64,000 bases of DNA from Carallia brachiata (taxonomy: Eukaryota > Streptophyta > Magnoliopsida > Malpighiales > Rhizophoraceae), in contig JADCRB010000017.1 in assembly GCA_021464245.1 (NCBI GenBank), forward strand, positions 903,427-967,426, read 5' to 3'. Below are positions 12,401 to 23,706 of this stretch, piece by piece; position 1 is the stretch's first letter, and each line of letters begins with the position of its first letter. A program made the position numbers and the translations under genes. The notes under the pieces were generated by a model that was not told where the DNA came from, made no database searches, and saw only the letters and a program-made list of their open reading frames with translations.

Positions 12401-12980
12401 TGGATCCTGTTGCAATCCTGTGCTTTGTTGTTGGACATGCAAAGCCGTGAGTTGCAAAAACAGGATAAGTGCTTGTTAGTATTTGCATTTTAGAAGCTAT
12501 TTGCTCCAACTCGGAATTATTCCTGTTGCAGCACTAAACCAGGAAAACTCAAGTCATCGGGGAATAGCCCTGCACCTTGGGGAGGTCACACACGCCAACA
12601 TCGATCATCAAAATGAAAGTTTAGACTATGTCCCATACCATTAACCCCAGCGTCGGTCAATCTCAATCACTTTGTTGTTTTGATTTAATGCCATGTCAGA
12701 TTGTTTATGGTTCAATATGATTTCCACGATTACAAAATATGGTTGAATCGTATGCCCACCAAAACAGTCCCATGCAACAAAGTATGCACCCACGGCGACG
12801 GGATGTCAAACTGAAAGGTTTCCCGAGGCGGGTGCTCCCTTTCCGATCTATGCAAAGTGATAGAAATTGGATTGTGTTGCAATAGTATGCTTTGCGTGTT
12901 GCATATGCGAAGCCGTCAATTGCATGATCAAGATCATGGACATGTTAGAGTTTGCATCTTGTTCCAACTTGAAATACTCC
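9430..12980. repeat. Two-level tandem repeat array
   Basis: Landmark phrase cgaggaatgctttacat recurs at 9436, 10091, 10747 and 11392, giving recent units of 655, 656 and 645 bp. The fourth unit runs to about 12015. Within and beyond these units an older monomer of about 420-475 bp can be followed by the phrase tgttgcacatgcgaagc and its variants near 9617, 10045, 12003, 12424 and 12897. The recent unit therefore equals about one and a half old monomers and ends in the middle of one. Each recent unit holds a minus-strand frame of 81-83 codons, which is expected of near-identical copies. I do not recognise the sequence. It is not 5S rDNA and contains no recognisable tRNA. Confidence 0.85.
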
Positions 12981-13099
12981 CGTTACAGCAATTTATTTTC
13001 TGCGGGTCATAACAATAATTATACTATTTATATTCACTTCTCGAATTTGTAATTGAATCTTCCGTGTTTTAGTGTTCGCAAACTAACTCCTTTATTAAC

Positions 13100-13919
13100 A
13101 AAATGATTACAAACTTTTCTTATTTGAATCAACTAGCTTTGACAAAAGTTTTGATTCTAATTATGGAATACAATTTTTTTTTAATCTACACCTTCTTTTT
13201 CCATTTTTGTTCCCTTTCAAACACATTCTTTTTTTCCATTCTACACATTCTGCTCTCAATCGCTTTATTGTATTTTGTTAAGAATTTTAAAAGATTATAT
13301 ATATATATATAATATAAAATTTAAGAAAATAATATTATATGCGTATAGCACACCATATTAATTAAAAATACTGAACACCTACATTAAAAGTGTTTTATAT
13401 GTATATTAGATATGTCTATCATGCAAATTAGAAGTGTCTGAAATCGTGTCCAATTTTTTTTTTTGTTAGACCCATTTCAGAATATTCGACATGTATCAAA
13501 AAATATCATATAAATGTCGTGTCATCATTTTAAAAATATTTGTATATCTTAATTTTTTAACTTTTTCTATCTGATTATCTCAGCACTCACTCACTTGCAC
13601 ATTTTTCTATAGAGACACCATTAAGTGACTATCACTCTTTAAGAGTTTTCGTAGTTGTCATATACGATATGATAGAAAAAATTATACTACATAACAGAAG
13701 AATTAAAAGAAAATTATACAATGTGTCACAAAATTATACGATATGTCACAAGAAATTATACGACAAGTAATTAACTATTATAAATCAAAAAAATTTTTAA
13801 TGACTTGTTAGACGTGCCACAAAAAAAATATACGACGTGTAATTAACTATTAAAAATCAAAAAATTTTTTACACATCGTACAATTTCTTTTGACATATCA
13901 TATAATTTCTTCTATTACG

Positions 13920-13956
<37 letters not shown>

Positions 13957-14715
13957 AAAGCTTTCTAAAAGTATAGCCACTTAACTTTTCCTCCATTTTT
14001 CGCCTCACTTTTTATTCTTTCTGTAGCCCGGTCTTTTGTTCCTTTTTTTAATTCAGGTAAATGTTAGTAACATAATTTTTTATTTGCTTGCCAGGGGAAG
14101 GAATACCAGCCGCCCGTTTGCCCATGAACATTTTCTGAATCATTAATATGTCAATTGCCCGTGTCTTCGAAAATTCAAATCCACCATCGAAATTTTGATC
14201 CAAAGAACGTGTGATCCTCTGTTCCACTGTCACATTTCTCTATCTTTTTCTTTTCGCAGCTAAATTGTCACATTTCTCTATCTTTTTTCTTCCCGAAATT
14301 AAATTATCTTCTTTCTTTTTTCTCAATAAACTGAATGTTAGTTATATAAAGTGGCATCTCTTCATCTTGTTCTCGATATATGATTCTAAATTTATTACTT
14401 GGTCTGAAAGAAGTTATTGACTCGGTTTTTGTTCTCATCTTTGTTTGAAATATTTAAGGTGGGAGACAGAATCTTATCTTAATTTGACCACACTTGAAAT
14501 ATTAATAATTTCATAACCCCATTTTATTACATTAAAATTAGAGAGGAACTTACACTAATGGACGCAATTTTCTCAAAAGGCTACTCATAGGCCTTGATCT
14601 TACTGAAATCGAAGTGGACATTTATACAATTGCTCACCACACCATGAGAAGAGAACCATAAAGTTGACCTCAATATAGAAATAAGAAATGACTATTATTT
14701 TTAAAGAAAATGTTG
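13100..14715. other. AT-rich intergenic DNA with short repeats
   Basis: No gene is recognised. The stretch 13640-13920 is built of repeated and inverted copies of phrases such as aaattatacgatatgtcaca, probably a worn miniature transposon. It ends in a TA microsatellite at 13922-13951. Near 14225-14290 the phrase tgtcacatttctctatcttttt occurs twice in tandem. A 61-codon minus frame at 14048-14233 has no recognised domain. Confidence 0.5.
13922..13951. repeat. (TA)n microsatellite
   Basis: This is an alternating ta run of about 30 bases at the end of a block of short inverted repeats. Confidence 0.9.
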
Positions 14716-14717
14716 CT

Positions 14718-14910
14718 GTGTCGAATTTTGATGTCCTGATTGGTATTTTCATTGAAACTAAAATTAATAATTTTGAAATAAAACTCATAATTTTTGAAAT
14801 AAAAATTAAAAATTATAATTTTTTTGTGTTGTAAAAATTATTAATTTTATTTTAAAATTATCAATTTTAATTTCAGTTAGGACATCAATCAAAAAATTAA
14901 AATTCAACAC
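14718..14910. mobile_element. Miniature inverted-repeat element (MITE)
   Basis: The left end gtgtcgaattttgatgtcc pairs with the right end, whose reverse complement reads gtgttgaattttaatttttt and then gattgatgtcc. The inner parts (ctaaaattaataatttt...) also pair, so nearly the whole 190 bp can fold back. There is no coding capacity. A clear target-site duplication was not found. Confidence 0.55.
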
Positions 14911-16160
14911 ATGTATTAGCATTAGAATTATTAAGGTTAACGGTATGAGTCACAGCTCTCTAATACGGAGAATAATGACTCCTTTTACTTTGGAATAATG
15001 AGTCCTTTTACTTTGGAAGTCCTATTATTTTGGGATCTCTCCTTCTAAATAAAAAGGATGGCAACCCCGTCCTTTGGAACTGTGGCTCTTATAGAGTTCC
15101 CGGATAAACCTCATATATGGATGGCTATAAACAATTGAATCCGTCTAGAAAGATAGGGCAGGGAGACAATTTGACGTAGCAGGCGTGAATTCTGCACGAG
15201 ATTTACATTTTTTTTCTTTTTTGTTAAAAAGCCTTAGCATATGTATAGATATAAGTAAGAATATATATACATATTTTTTAATAATTATACAAGTAAATAA
15301 ATTTTTTTTTAATAAATATATACATATTTTTCTCATCCTTCTTCACTTTTTTTTAGTTAAATGAACACCATAATTAACACAAATAATAATAAAAGAAGTG
15401 TGGGATTCATTATGTCACATCAACCCATCTCCTTAACTTTTACGTAAACAGATAATGCACTCCAACATGTGACCAAGCATTTTCCTTCAAGCATAACAAA
15501 GAAAGAACCCAACCCACCTAAGGTAAGGCGTGTACGATATAGCATGGAAATCATTAATTACTTTTTAGATGTCTGAAGTAAACACTTGAAAAGATAAATA
15601 AATACAACTTATTCTAATGACAAAGTCTTTCATAAATTTAAGTCGGCGATCGGTCGAATAATGACTCCAATAACCTAGCCAGCTTTATTAATTAAAGCAT
15701 ATTTATTAATTTTATTTTTTTAAATGAGTAAAAATAATTCATAATTTAATATTATTTAAATATTAATTTTAATTTTTTTATTTAAGTAGACCCTACAAAT
15801 TGTATAGTATAAAATAATGAGTAAGTTACACTCATTTAAAAAAGTGAGTCAAAATAAAAATCCCTTAATCTAATCTCGGAGTCGGGCGGAGTCCATTCTA
15901 AGCCGGGTAGATGAGGTGGATTACATGAGGTTACGGAACATCAACTCTACATAATCTTGATTGAAGAAGCAGAGGAAGCATAATGGAGAACGAAATAAAA
16001 AACATAAATTGACACTTAACAAGAATGGCTTTATTATATAAGAATAAGCAAATAATTTCCGAATTTCCTGGAATTTCTTCAACTTGGAAGAAAAAAAAAA
16101 AAGGAGACAGAACAAAAGAAAAGGCATGCCAAGCCGAAGGAGAGATCAGAGAATGAACAC
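14911..16160. other. Intergenic DNA, probable 3' flank of the DMP gene
   Basis: The sequence is mostly AT-rich with no recognised open frame. The part just below 16160 would be the 3' untranslated region of the minus-strand DMP gene. Near-repeated phrases around 14970-15030 (actccttttactttgga, twice) are a small local duplication. Confidence 0.4.
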
Positions 16161-16840
16161 TCATTTGCCATGAGCAACGGGATAGCCAATCCCATGCCTT
16201 CTGGTCGGAAACAACACGAACAACAAGCTGCAGATGAGACCAGTCCCAACTGGGACGATATCCAAAACCTCTTGAGTCTCGTGCTTAGGCATGGGGTAGA
16301 AGCAACTCAGCACACTCTTGTCCCTCAAAGCCACAGCAGTAAACACAAGCACAGACAAAACTGCATGAACCCCATCTATGAATTTGAGCTTGTACTTGCT
16401 TAAGTCAGGCAGGCCCGACCCTGCAGGGTCAGGACAATCAAACAGAAACAGCCCTTTAAATGTTGCGAAACCATAGTAGACTTGGCCATCGCTTGTCCTG
16501 ATGCTGTCGGTGAAGGAAGCAAGAAAGCAAGAAACGGCGAGAAGGGCAAGGAGGATGAATGTCATGGGGCGTGTTGCAGAGTCGCACGCGCCATTGTTCG
16601 TGAAGATTGGTGTGAGAAGCTGAAAGGCCAACAGGGTGCCTGTGGGGAGGAGATTAGCTAAGTTGGCTGTGCTTGTCAGGGTCTGGAGATCGCTCTCTGC
16701 GAGAAATTTGGCGGGCTTGATGGGGATTTTGGGGTTTCAGGCTCCTTTTTATCGTTGCCGGTTGAGGTTGAACTTGCTGTAGAGGCCTCAGGTATGGTTA
16801 CTGGTTGCTTGGAGGATGTGGTTCTTGTTCTAAGAGACAT
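16161..16840 (-). pseudogene. DMP: DUF679 membrane protein (DMP family) with an N-terminal 1-bp frameshift
   Basis: DMP proteins are small plant membrane proteins with about four transmembrane helices. Some members act in sperm cells during gamete fusion, and others have been linked to senescence and endomembrane remodelling. The downstream frame contains hallmark family segments: the block just before TPIFTNNG with LTSTANLANLLPTGTL, then SCFLASFTDS, FATFKGLFLFDCPDPAG, DGVHAVLSVLVFTAVALRDK, VLDIVPVGTGLICSLLFVLFP, and a RRHGIGYP end. The only good ATG (16840) opens a second frame of serine/threonine-rich tail typical of the family's variable N-terminus. That frame ends at a TGA (16618-16620). 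One base added in the T4 run at 16727-16730 (AAAA on the coding strand) would join both frames into about 226 residues, the usual DMP length. The gene has no intron, as is usual in the family. It may be a recent pseudogene, an allele, or an assembly error. Without the repair only an N-terminally truncated protein could be made. Confidence 0.85.
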
Positions 16841-18635
16841 TTTTTAGTGTCTACAAAAGTTTTTTGCTACGGTATTGGAAATGGGGATAAACTAATTTCG
16901 CGTTCAAGATGGAATCGATATAAGAGAATGTGATAACATGTTAGATAGCTAAATAAGATCGAGGACGCTGAATATATATGATCATTGACTTATATATTAT
17001 TTGATAATAAGTTTACGCATCAATGGACTCCGGTGTTGCCTGCTTGCCTGCCTTGGGAGCTGGTTTTTCTCGTTTCATTTCCACGGGGTTTCTTGTTAGG
17101 TGGTCCTAAGGCTAGTTGTGTGTTGGAATGGAAGGTTTAGTATTGAAAACGTGGGCACATGATGATAACATTTACATATATGTATAGTCCCTATTTCAAT
17201 GCGTCACGTTACTGTGTATAGATTATGATAATATGATCACAATGTCAACTGACACCAGAGTAGACATTGTCCACTTGTTGAATTAGATGGATACGTTTTG
17301 CCGACCAAAACTTTCCATATTTTATGGTCAAAACTGTTTGCTTTTGCTTCTAGACAATAGCTTTCTTATAGGTCTAACTGAGAGAGAACTTTCAAATTTT
17401 CATTTTATATTCTATTGCGACTTTTTGTTAATTTATAAATTAAAAAAGAGTCTTATAACACTTTTCGAATTTTTTTTACCCGATCTTTTGCCAGAATCTT
17501 TTGCCCGATCTTTTGCGAGAATGCAACGAATCTTCAATCTTTGGCAACCACAATGATATTTTTTACAATAAAAAAGAAAGATGTAACACCCTTTTTGTTA
17601 TAGAAAATGCTACTATGATTGCAAAAAATTGAAAACTCGTTGAATTCTAATAAAAAATTGAGTAAAGAAAATTTTGGAAGTGTAATTTTTTCATTAGAAA
17701 AACTAAAATTGCTCTAGATTTTAGTACTATTCTAGCTATATAGTAAAAAATGCAAGAAAACTCCTCTATTCATTAATTAAGAAAAAAAAGGTAAAAAAAA
17801 CTCTTATTTAACTTAAATAAAAAAAATCCTATATTCATTAATTATGAAGGAAAAAAAAGGTTAAAAAAATTAATCTCTAACTTAAATTTTTTCAAAAAAA
17901 AAAACTTAAGATTTTAAAATATAAAAACCTGTATTTATCAACTTACGGAAAGGAAAAAGAGAGATAAACTCTTCTTTAAGTCCCAGCTTTTCTGAAGAAA
18001 AAAAAAACTATTTAGAAACTTTTCATGAAACTTTATTTGAAAATTACTCTACATTTCTGAGGGAAAAAACTCCTCTTCAAGTCTCAACTTAAAAAAAGAA
18101 AAAAAATAATTTAAATAGGGATTTAAGCTTCTATTCTCTTCTTTTAGATATTAAATGGAGGTTTAAGTCTCTTTTACTAATTCGAAGTCTTGTAAATTGT
18201 TTTTCTTTAAATAATAAAATAGACAGCTATGTAAGTTAATCTTAATATATTTCAGAGCCACACTTTTTTTTTTTTGAAAGACAAAAATGAGGCTTCTCAC
18301 TTCATTCATAACTTGCTTTACAAGATATTTTTGTCAAGTAAGTTTGCTAAATATTATATGCTTGAAACAATCCGCGCCATGCATGCTTTTTTTTATAATT
18401 TAATGTTAATTTTACTCTATGTAAAATTTTATTATATTACAAAATTACAAAGAGATAACAATAAAGGCAAAAAAAACAAAAAACCATCAAGCGCTTGAGG
18501 ATAGCTTCAAGCTGAATCTTTAGAGAATTGTCATCCCAAATGCTAAAATATAAATACAGAGATAGAGAAAGAAAGAATCTATGAAAAAAATTTAAAATTT
18601 ATGAACTTAGAAGTAGTAAATAACTTACGTTGTAC
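16841..18635. other. Upstream region of the DMP gene and AT-rich intergenic DNA
   Basis: On the minus strand, the sequence just above 16840 is the candidate 5' untranslated region and promoter. A weak TATA-like string (ctcttatatcg on the coding strand, about 16915-16925) is the only element I can point to. From 17575 to 18600 the DNA is AT-rich with several repeated phrases like aaactcctcttcaagtc and no gene. Confidence 0.35.
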
Positions 18636-19709
18636 CATGGTTTAGAGAACCTAACCGGACCGGCCGGTTAAATTGGAAAAACTGGGAACCGGCCTCATGT
18701 CCAGTTCGGTTCTCATATTAAGGCTGAGGACTCCAAAAATCGGGTAAAAATCGGTGAACCAGTCCCGGTTCTACCGGTTTGGTTAGTTTTTTTTTTTCTT
18801 TCTGAGAGCGGTTAAATTATTTGTTAATGTTGAATATTTTGTAAAACAATGAAAATTGAGACTAAAAAGACTTGAACTTCTCTCTTCAAAGATAACTAAT
18901 AAAGGGGATACCACTACTCCATCAGTTCCCACTTAATAATAACATGACAAATAAAATATATATTAGTATTGTGTCTCTTTTTTTCTCTTAAAAATCCTAT
19001 ATCTGAAGAAAAATAATTCAAAAAAAAAAAGAAAATACAAAACATTTTTGGATTAAATTTTTTTAATGTAGAAAATTTGCTTGGATTAAATTTTTTTTAC
19101 CTAAATTACTTTAAAATAAAACATATGATTATAATATACTTTATACTTTAATTTTTTGACATAAATCATTTACTTCCACAAAATAAATATTTGTTAATTT
19201 TATTGCAAATTTATAATTTAGATTATTTATTTATTAGTGTATTCATTTTTAACAAATAAAAATAAATACATTAGTTGAAAATAAAAAAATATATAAATGA
19301 GAATATACTGTGTCCTTAATTGAAGGAATTAATTTAGTTGTCTCTATAAATACATTATATTAATCATCTTAATATGTATTAAATTATATTCAATTACATT
19401 ATCCTTAATTATTTACCTCTATACTATATTACTTAATTTTTTAAATATTATCGTATATTAAATTATAAATTACATATAATTAAAATTTTCAAATATAATC
19501 TTATAATATCTATAATACTTATATTTTATATATTTTCACATTTTACTTCTCAATATATTTACATAATATATATAGATATTAAATTTTTTATATATTTAAT
19601 ATTACATACCGGTTTTAACGGTTTAACCACGGTTATACCAGTTAAACTGTTTAAACCTTGAACCTCGAACCTCTTAGCATTCCGGTTTAATGACCGGTTT
19701 GATAAAAAC
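18636..19709. mobile_element. hAT-like non-autonomous element with CCGG-rich ends (old)
   Basis: The left end begins catggtttagagaacc and is followed by CCGG-rich sequence (accggaccggccggtt). The right part (from about 19608) has the complementary pattern (accggttttaacggttt..., then ttccggtttaatgaccgg). The AT-rich middle has no coding capacity. The same end design occurs in the element at 22474-23121, which has a perfect TSD, so both belong to one family. Here the 8 bases outside each end do not match, so the copy is older or its right end is damaged. Confidence 0.55.
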
Positions 19710-20221
19710 GAAGCCCTCATTCTATAATCTTGGAAATCCATGTCTATATGTTTCAAGTTTTAACATAACCCGTACTCATATAAAAGAAAAAAAAAAGAAG
19801 AAAAAGAAAAAACAAAGAAATAAAAGGAAAACGAAACTTAAATCCAATGATGATATTACTTAAATTGTTGGTACAACTACATGATTGAATCTTATTGACC
19901 TTTCGTTCGGAGCTCGTTGATGGGGTTATTGTAATACCCCTTCTTTATTTATGCCTCTACTGAATTTATTATCTGAATGTTCATTACACAAACAAAAGTT
20001 AGAAACTTAGAATAAACCCATAGATTCCGATATCTTATATTTTTGAACTGAGGATAAGCAAGATCAAATTAATATACTAATAAATATTCATTTATTTCGT
20101 TTAAACATAAAAAAAAAAATACATAGAGCAATGTTCGAGTTTTCCGGGAAGAATGACTTCTGATTAATCAAGAGTAAAGTAGACCTCCAAAAGATACAAT
20201 CTCATATTTATAGAGGTAAAG
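19710..20221. other. AT-rich spacer, no gene seen
   Basis: It holds an A-rich tract (19782-19835) and unremarkable AT-rich DNA up to the first LTR. The last few bases, taaag, are the probable target-site copy of the LTR element. Confidence 0.4.
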
Positions 20222-20772
20222 TGATGTAGGACGAACTACGAATTGACAAACAATTCGAGAATCCATTCAAAAAATAGAAAAAATAAGAAGAATCTACCCA
20301 TGTTACACAAAATCTACCCGCGTTACGCAAAAATGCACCCGCAAAATACGAGAATCCGCTAATGTAGGACAAAGAATGGAACCAACGAATAACTCAAAAA
20401 TTCACCTGAAAAATAGAAAAATAACGAAAATTCACCCAAAAATTAGGGAGAACTACAGGAATCCACCCGTAATACATGCAGGAATCCACCTGCAAATTTA
20501 CGAAAATCCATTCGTTTAAAAACTAGATATCAAATTATCAATTTTTATAAGTAATAACTGAATAATAAAACTGATATTGAAACTTATTTATAAAGTTAAT
20601 CTGACGAAACTAAATAAGAATAGAATTCTAACTAAAAATGAAATTCTAAGTAGGAAAATAAATCTAAATAGGATTCTAAAGAATATAATATTTAACTTAA
20701 TAAAATATAAAATATAATGATAAATATAAAATGTTAATATCAATAAGATTCTTCTTTCTTTATTCCTTTTTA
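20222..20772 (-). repeat. LTR (3' LTR of the minus-strand retroelement)
   Basis: It begins tgatgtaggacgaac like the other copy and shares most of its later sequence (ataataaaactgatattgaaac..., gaatataata). It is about 160 bp longer because the segment with aatccacc-type phrases is internally duplicated (a second near-copy of the start, taatgtaggacaaa, is at 20363). The exact inner edge near 20772 is uncertain. Confidence 0.7.
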
Positions 20773-20895
20773 TTCTCCCCTGCTTGAAAAAATTCGTTCT
20801 TGAATTTTGAAGTGCGGGAGAATGGGAAAGAACAGGCTTCGAACTAGAAAAAAATTTGCAAAAAAAATTAGAGGCGGCAGCAACGAAGCAAACGT

Positions 20896-21413
20896 CTAGA
20901 ATTTCGCAGGAAAAATTAGAAATTGAAACTTCAGAGGAGTGGCAAAATCAATGTTTTCCACAATTTGTGTAATCTGTGCAACCTCTTCACTCACAACTAG
21001 GTTCACAAAATTTGAAGGAATAATAACTTTTTCAACTTGTGTAGTCTCACTACTCACAATTGGTGCGACATATTCATCAGCAAGCAAATCAACTTCTAGA
21101 GGCAAGAAACATTCATTGTCATCTCATCAACTATGAGATCAACTTTCTCGAATAAAGCAACATCATTTGACAAAGCAACTTCAACTAAAGGGTCTGGCTG
21201 TAGTATTTGTGACACATCATCAGTGGGAAGAGGAAGAGCATTAGATGGGAATTCCAAATCACCAATATAGACTGATTCAGGAGCAAATTGAATGACCTCA
21301 TCAAACGTGTTGACTGGAACACACGAGTGATCTTCAACCTTACCTTGATCAGTAATAGCAACAACCTCATCATAAATAGCATGAACATCAATTTGCTCAT
21401 TAATCTCTAACAT
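20896..21413 (-). pseudogene. Acidic open frame following the captured PDS5 piece
   Basis: Two minus-strand frames (21096-21413 and 20896-21105) read as one acidic, low-complexity sequence starting LEINEQIDVHAIYDE. It follows the PDS5 homology directly. In plant PDS5 proteins the HEAT-repeat part is followed by a variable acidic region, so this may be the next captured stretch, highly diverged. It may equally be retroelement sequence. No gag motif was recognised. There are frame changes and a stop between this and the PDS5 part. Confidence 0.35.
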
Positions 21414-21417
21414 ATCT

Positions 21418-22063
21418 TAGCATATGGTAGAACCAATATAATTGTAATGATTCAAAGATAGGCCAAAAAATTTGATAGCATGCACCAAGTACGGCTGAAT
21501 TTTAGAAGCACAAGTTCTAAGTACTTGTTCTCCAACTTGTAGGACATAAGATAAATTTTAGCACGAACCTTCTCCACACTATATAATAACAGACAAAGTA
21601 AGTTCGGAGAGATATTCACACTGTCTTCTAGCACATGAATCATAATCTCTTCCATTAGCTTAAAAACTCTCTATGGATGATAATCCCTTATAGCAGTGAG
21701 GAAGTAGTGAAACATCTTAATAATCAATTATTTACAACCAAGATCTATCATCATGTAATAAGACTGCATCCTTGCAAAAGTTTCAAGAATTGATATTCGC
21801 TTGCCATATGAAAGACTAGTATTGTCACACAAATCTTCAAACAATGATACAATCAACTAAAAAATATCCCTCATCACATGATCATAAGAAAAATAATTTG
21901 GAGCATTTATCCGCAAAATCTCACTCAGATATGAGACAACTGAAACTCTCACATCAGCATTATAACGTTGGAAAAATTGATGTCGGATGAATGCTTTTAT
22001 CAACTGATTCAAGGCAACTGAGTAATGTACCTGATTGTTGCAGTCTCGATAAATAATCTTCAA
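21418..22063 (-). pseudogene. PDS5: Captured fragment of sister-chromatid cohesion gene PDS5
   Basis: PDS5 is a HEAT-repeat protein that regulates cohesin on chromosomes. Read on the minus strand over several frames, the segment follows plant PDS5 closely: ADVRVSVVSYLSEILRINAP, then LIVSLFEDLCDNTSLSYGKR, ISILETFARMQS, MFHYFLTAIRDYHP, LMEEIMIHVLEDSVNISPNL, LLCLLLYSVEKVR and QPYLVHAIKFFGLSLNHY. Family counterparts have ADVKVAVASCISEI, AIRDYHPENVF, EESEDIS and KPYLVQAVKSLG at these places. Several in-frame stops (after RDIF, after GCK, after DYHP, after GSTIC) exclude function. No introns are apparent, which fits capture through an RNA copy. It sits inside an LTR element between the two LTRs. 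Confidence 0.75.
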
Positions 22064-22473
22064 TTTAATCTAGAAGAGAAAGTAAGCCTCCAATTTAAAC
22101 GAGAGGACTCTGTAACCTTTTCCCAGTATACCAAATTTGTCTTTCTAGAATAGTAGACAATTTTTTTTTCCTTTTTTTTGTTTAAGAAAACAAACAAACA
22201 TACTACTCTTTTTATTTTATTCGGTATTTTCTTTCAACAAAAATAAATGAACACCAAAATCAAAACATGACTAACTCTCTATTTTTTTTTTTTAGACTTA
22301 AAGTAAATTGACCTAATAATCAACTAGCCTAAATATTAACAATAAGTTCAAAGGAAGAATTGTACCACACGTGCCTACTATAATTGTTCAGTCGGCCCAC
22401 AAGATCAGGAGGTGGCCAGCGATTGCAACGGTAGATTCTAGCGAGATTAGAGAAGCCAACTAGAGGTCAGGAG

Positions 22474-23121
22474 CATGGAATTGAAAACCGAACCGGACCG
22501 GCCGGTTCCACCGGAAAAACTGGGAACCGGTCCTAGGTCCGGTCCGGTTCAAGTCTAAAAATGAAATTCGGACTGAACCGGAAAAAACCGGTCAAGAACC
22601 GGAAAAACCGGTCAAGAACCGGGAAAACCGGGAAAACCGGGACCGGTTGAACCGGGTGAACCAGTTCAATTTAAATTAAAAAAATTTAAATTATAATTTA
22701 ACCCAAAACTTTATCTAAATTATAATTAAAACTCTAATTTTAACTAAAAATTCTAATTTAGTCCTCAATTGATTAAATTTTCAATTTAATCTTTAAAATT
22801 TAAAAATTAATATTTTAATCACTATTTAAATTTATTTTTTAAATTAATTTTTATAAATTATATTATGTTAAATATACAATTGTAATATCTTTGAATGTAT
22901 GAAATATTAGTATAATTCTTAAAATACAACTTTATTTTAAATCTTTATAGCCTTCTTATATAATATAACATTTTATATAATTATATAAGCTATATAAAAA
23001 TTTAATTTTTATATATTTAATATTAAATACCGGTTTAACCGCGGTTTTACCGGTCGAAACGGTTGAACCTTGAACCTCTCAGTTTTCCGGTTCAATGACC
23101 GGTTCGGTTCTGAAAACCTTG
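22474..23121. mobile_element. hAT-like MITE with a perfect 8-bp target-site duplication
   Basis: The left end is catggaattgaaaaccgaacc, and the right end reads caaggttttcagaaccgaacc on the other strand. These are terminal inverted repeats with several mismatches, followed on both sides by CCGG-rich sequence. The flanks gtcaggag (22466-22473) and gtcaggag (23122-23129) are identical 8-mers, the TSD length of the hAT superfamily. The middle is AT-rich and non-coding. It is nested inside the LTR element, so it is the younger insertion. A G10 run starts at 23139, just outside. Confidence 0.85.
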
Positions 23122-23129
23122 GTCAGGAG

Positions 23130-23690
23130 CAATACTTGGGGGGGGGGGGTTAGGGAGAGTTGGACGTGGGTGAACAGCGTCCTATCGGTAAAGCGTGATA
23201 GGAAGGTCGACGAACGTCGATTTGTGGGCTTTCGATAAGCTCATTGAAGACTAGATAGGGTAGATCAGAGGCCATCTGTTCATTTTGGATCGATCGTTTC
23301 ATCAAAGATGGGTGATAGTAACAGAACAGCGATAGCAGCACAAAGGAAGGCAGTAGCTTTGGGAGGCCGTTTGCAGCTTTTCCCAGTAGAATTCCAACGT
23401 GTGAAGGTGGGGGATAGATGGATTGAGCAACAACGAATCTATGGAGGTGGTGTTCGAGTAACTCCGCAACTAGCGACGGCAGTCCGGTAGCAGCCTGGTG
23501 GCTTTCCGGCAAGTTGTGTAGGGGCAACAGGAAATAAAAGGTTTTTTTTGTGGTTTTTAAGGATTTTTGTGATTTTTGAGGGTTGTTTTAAGTGATTTTG
23601 GGGAAAAATAAGGTGAGATGTTGTTGGAAGAACATGATTTGGAGGCTTTTGCGTGTAGATTAGAGATTGAAAATAGCTTAGATTGAGATT
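23130..23690 (-). other. 5' leader region of the LTR element, no coding recognised
   Basis: This stretch lies between the primer binding site and the nested hAT element. It is less AT-rich than its surroundings. A 125-codon minus frame (23150-23527) and a 99-codon one (23439-23738) show no gag-like motif. I treat them as untranslated leader or eroded sequence. Confidence 0.35.
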
Positions 23691-23703
23691 TGCTCTGATA
23701 CCA
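23691..23703 (-). other. Primer binding site of the LTR element
   Basis: On the minus strand the sequence reads tggtatcagagca, complementary to the 3' end of initiator methionine tRNA. It lies three bases inside the LTR, the usual place, and shows that reverse transcription would start from this side. It fixes the element's orientation as minus. Confidence 0.8.
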
Positions 23704-23706
23704 AAC

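Noticed and set aside
9430..12980. rDNA spacer, 5S array or CRISPR-like array
   Set aside because: No rRNA or tRNA sequence is present. The unit length and plant context exclude CRISPR.
14048..14233. Minus-strand frame (VEQRITRSLDQNFDGG...) as an exon
   Set aside because: The residues look protein-like, but I recognise no family, see no matching neighbouring exons and cannot set splice sites with confidence.
23139..23148. G10 run as a G-quadruplex regulatory site
   Set aside because: It is a single run beside a transposon end without the spaced G-tracts of a typical quadruplex.
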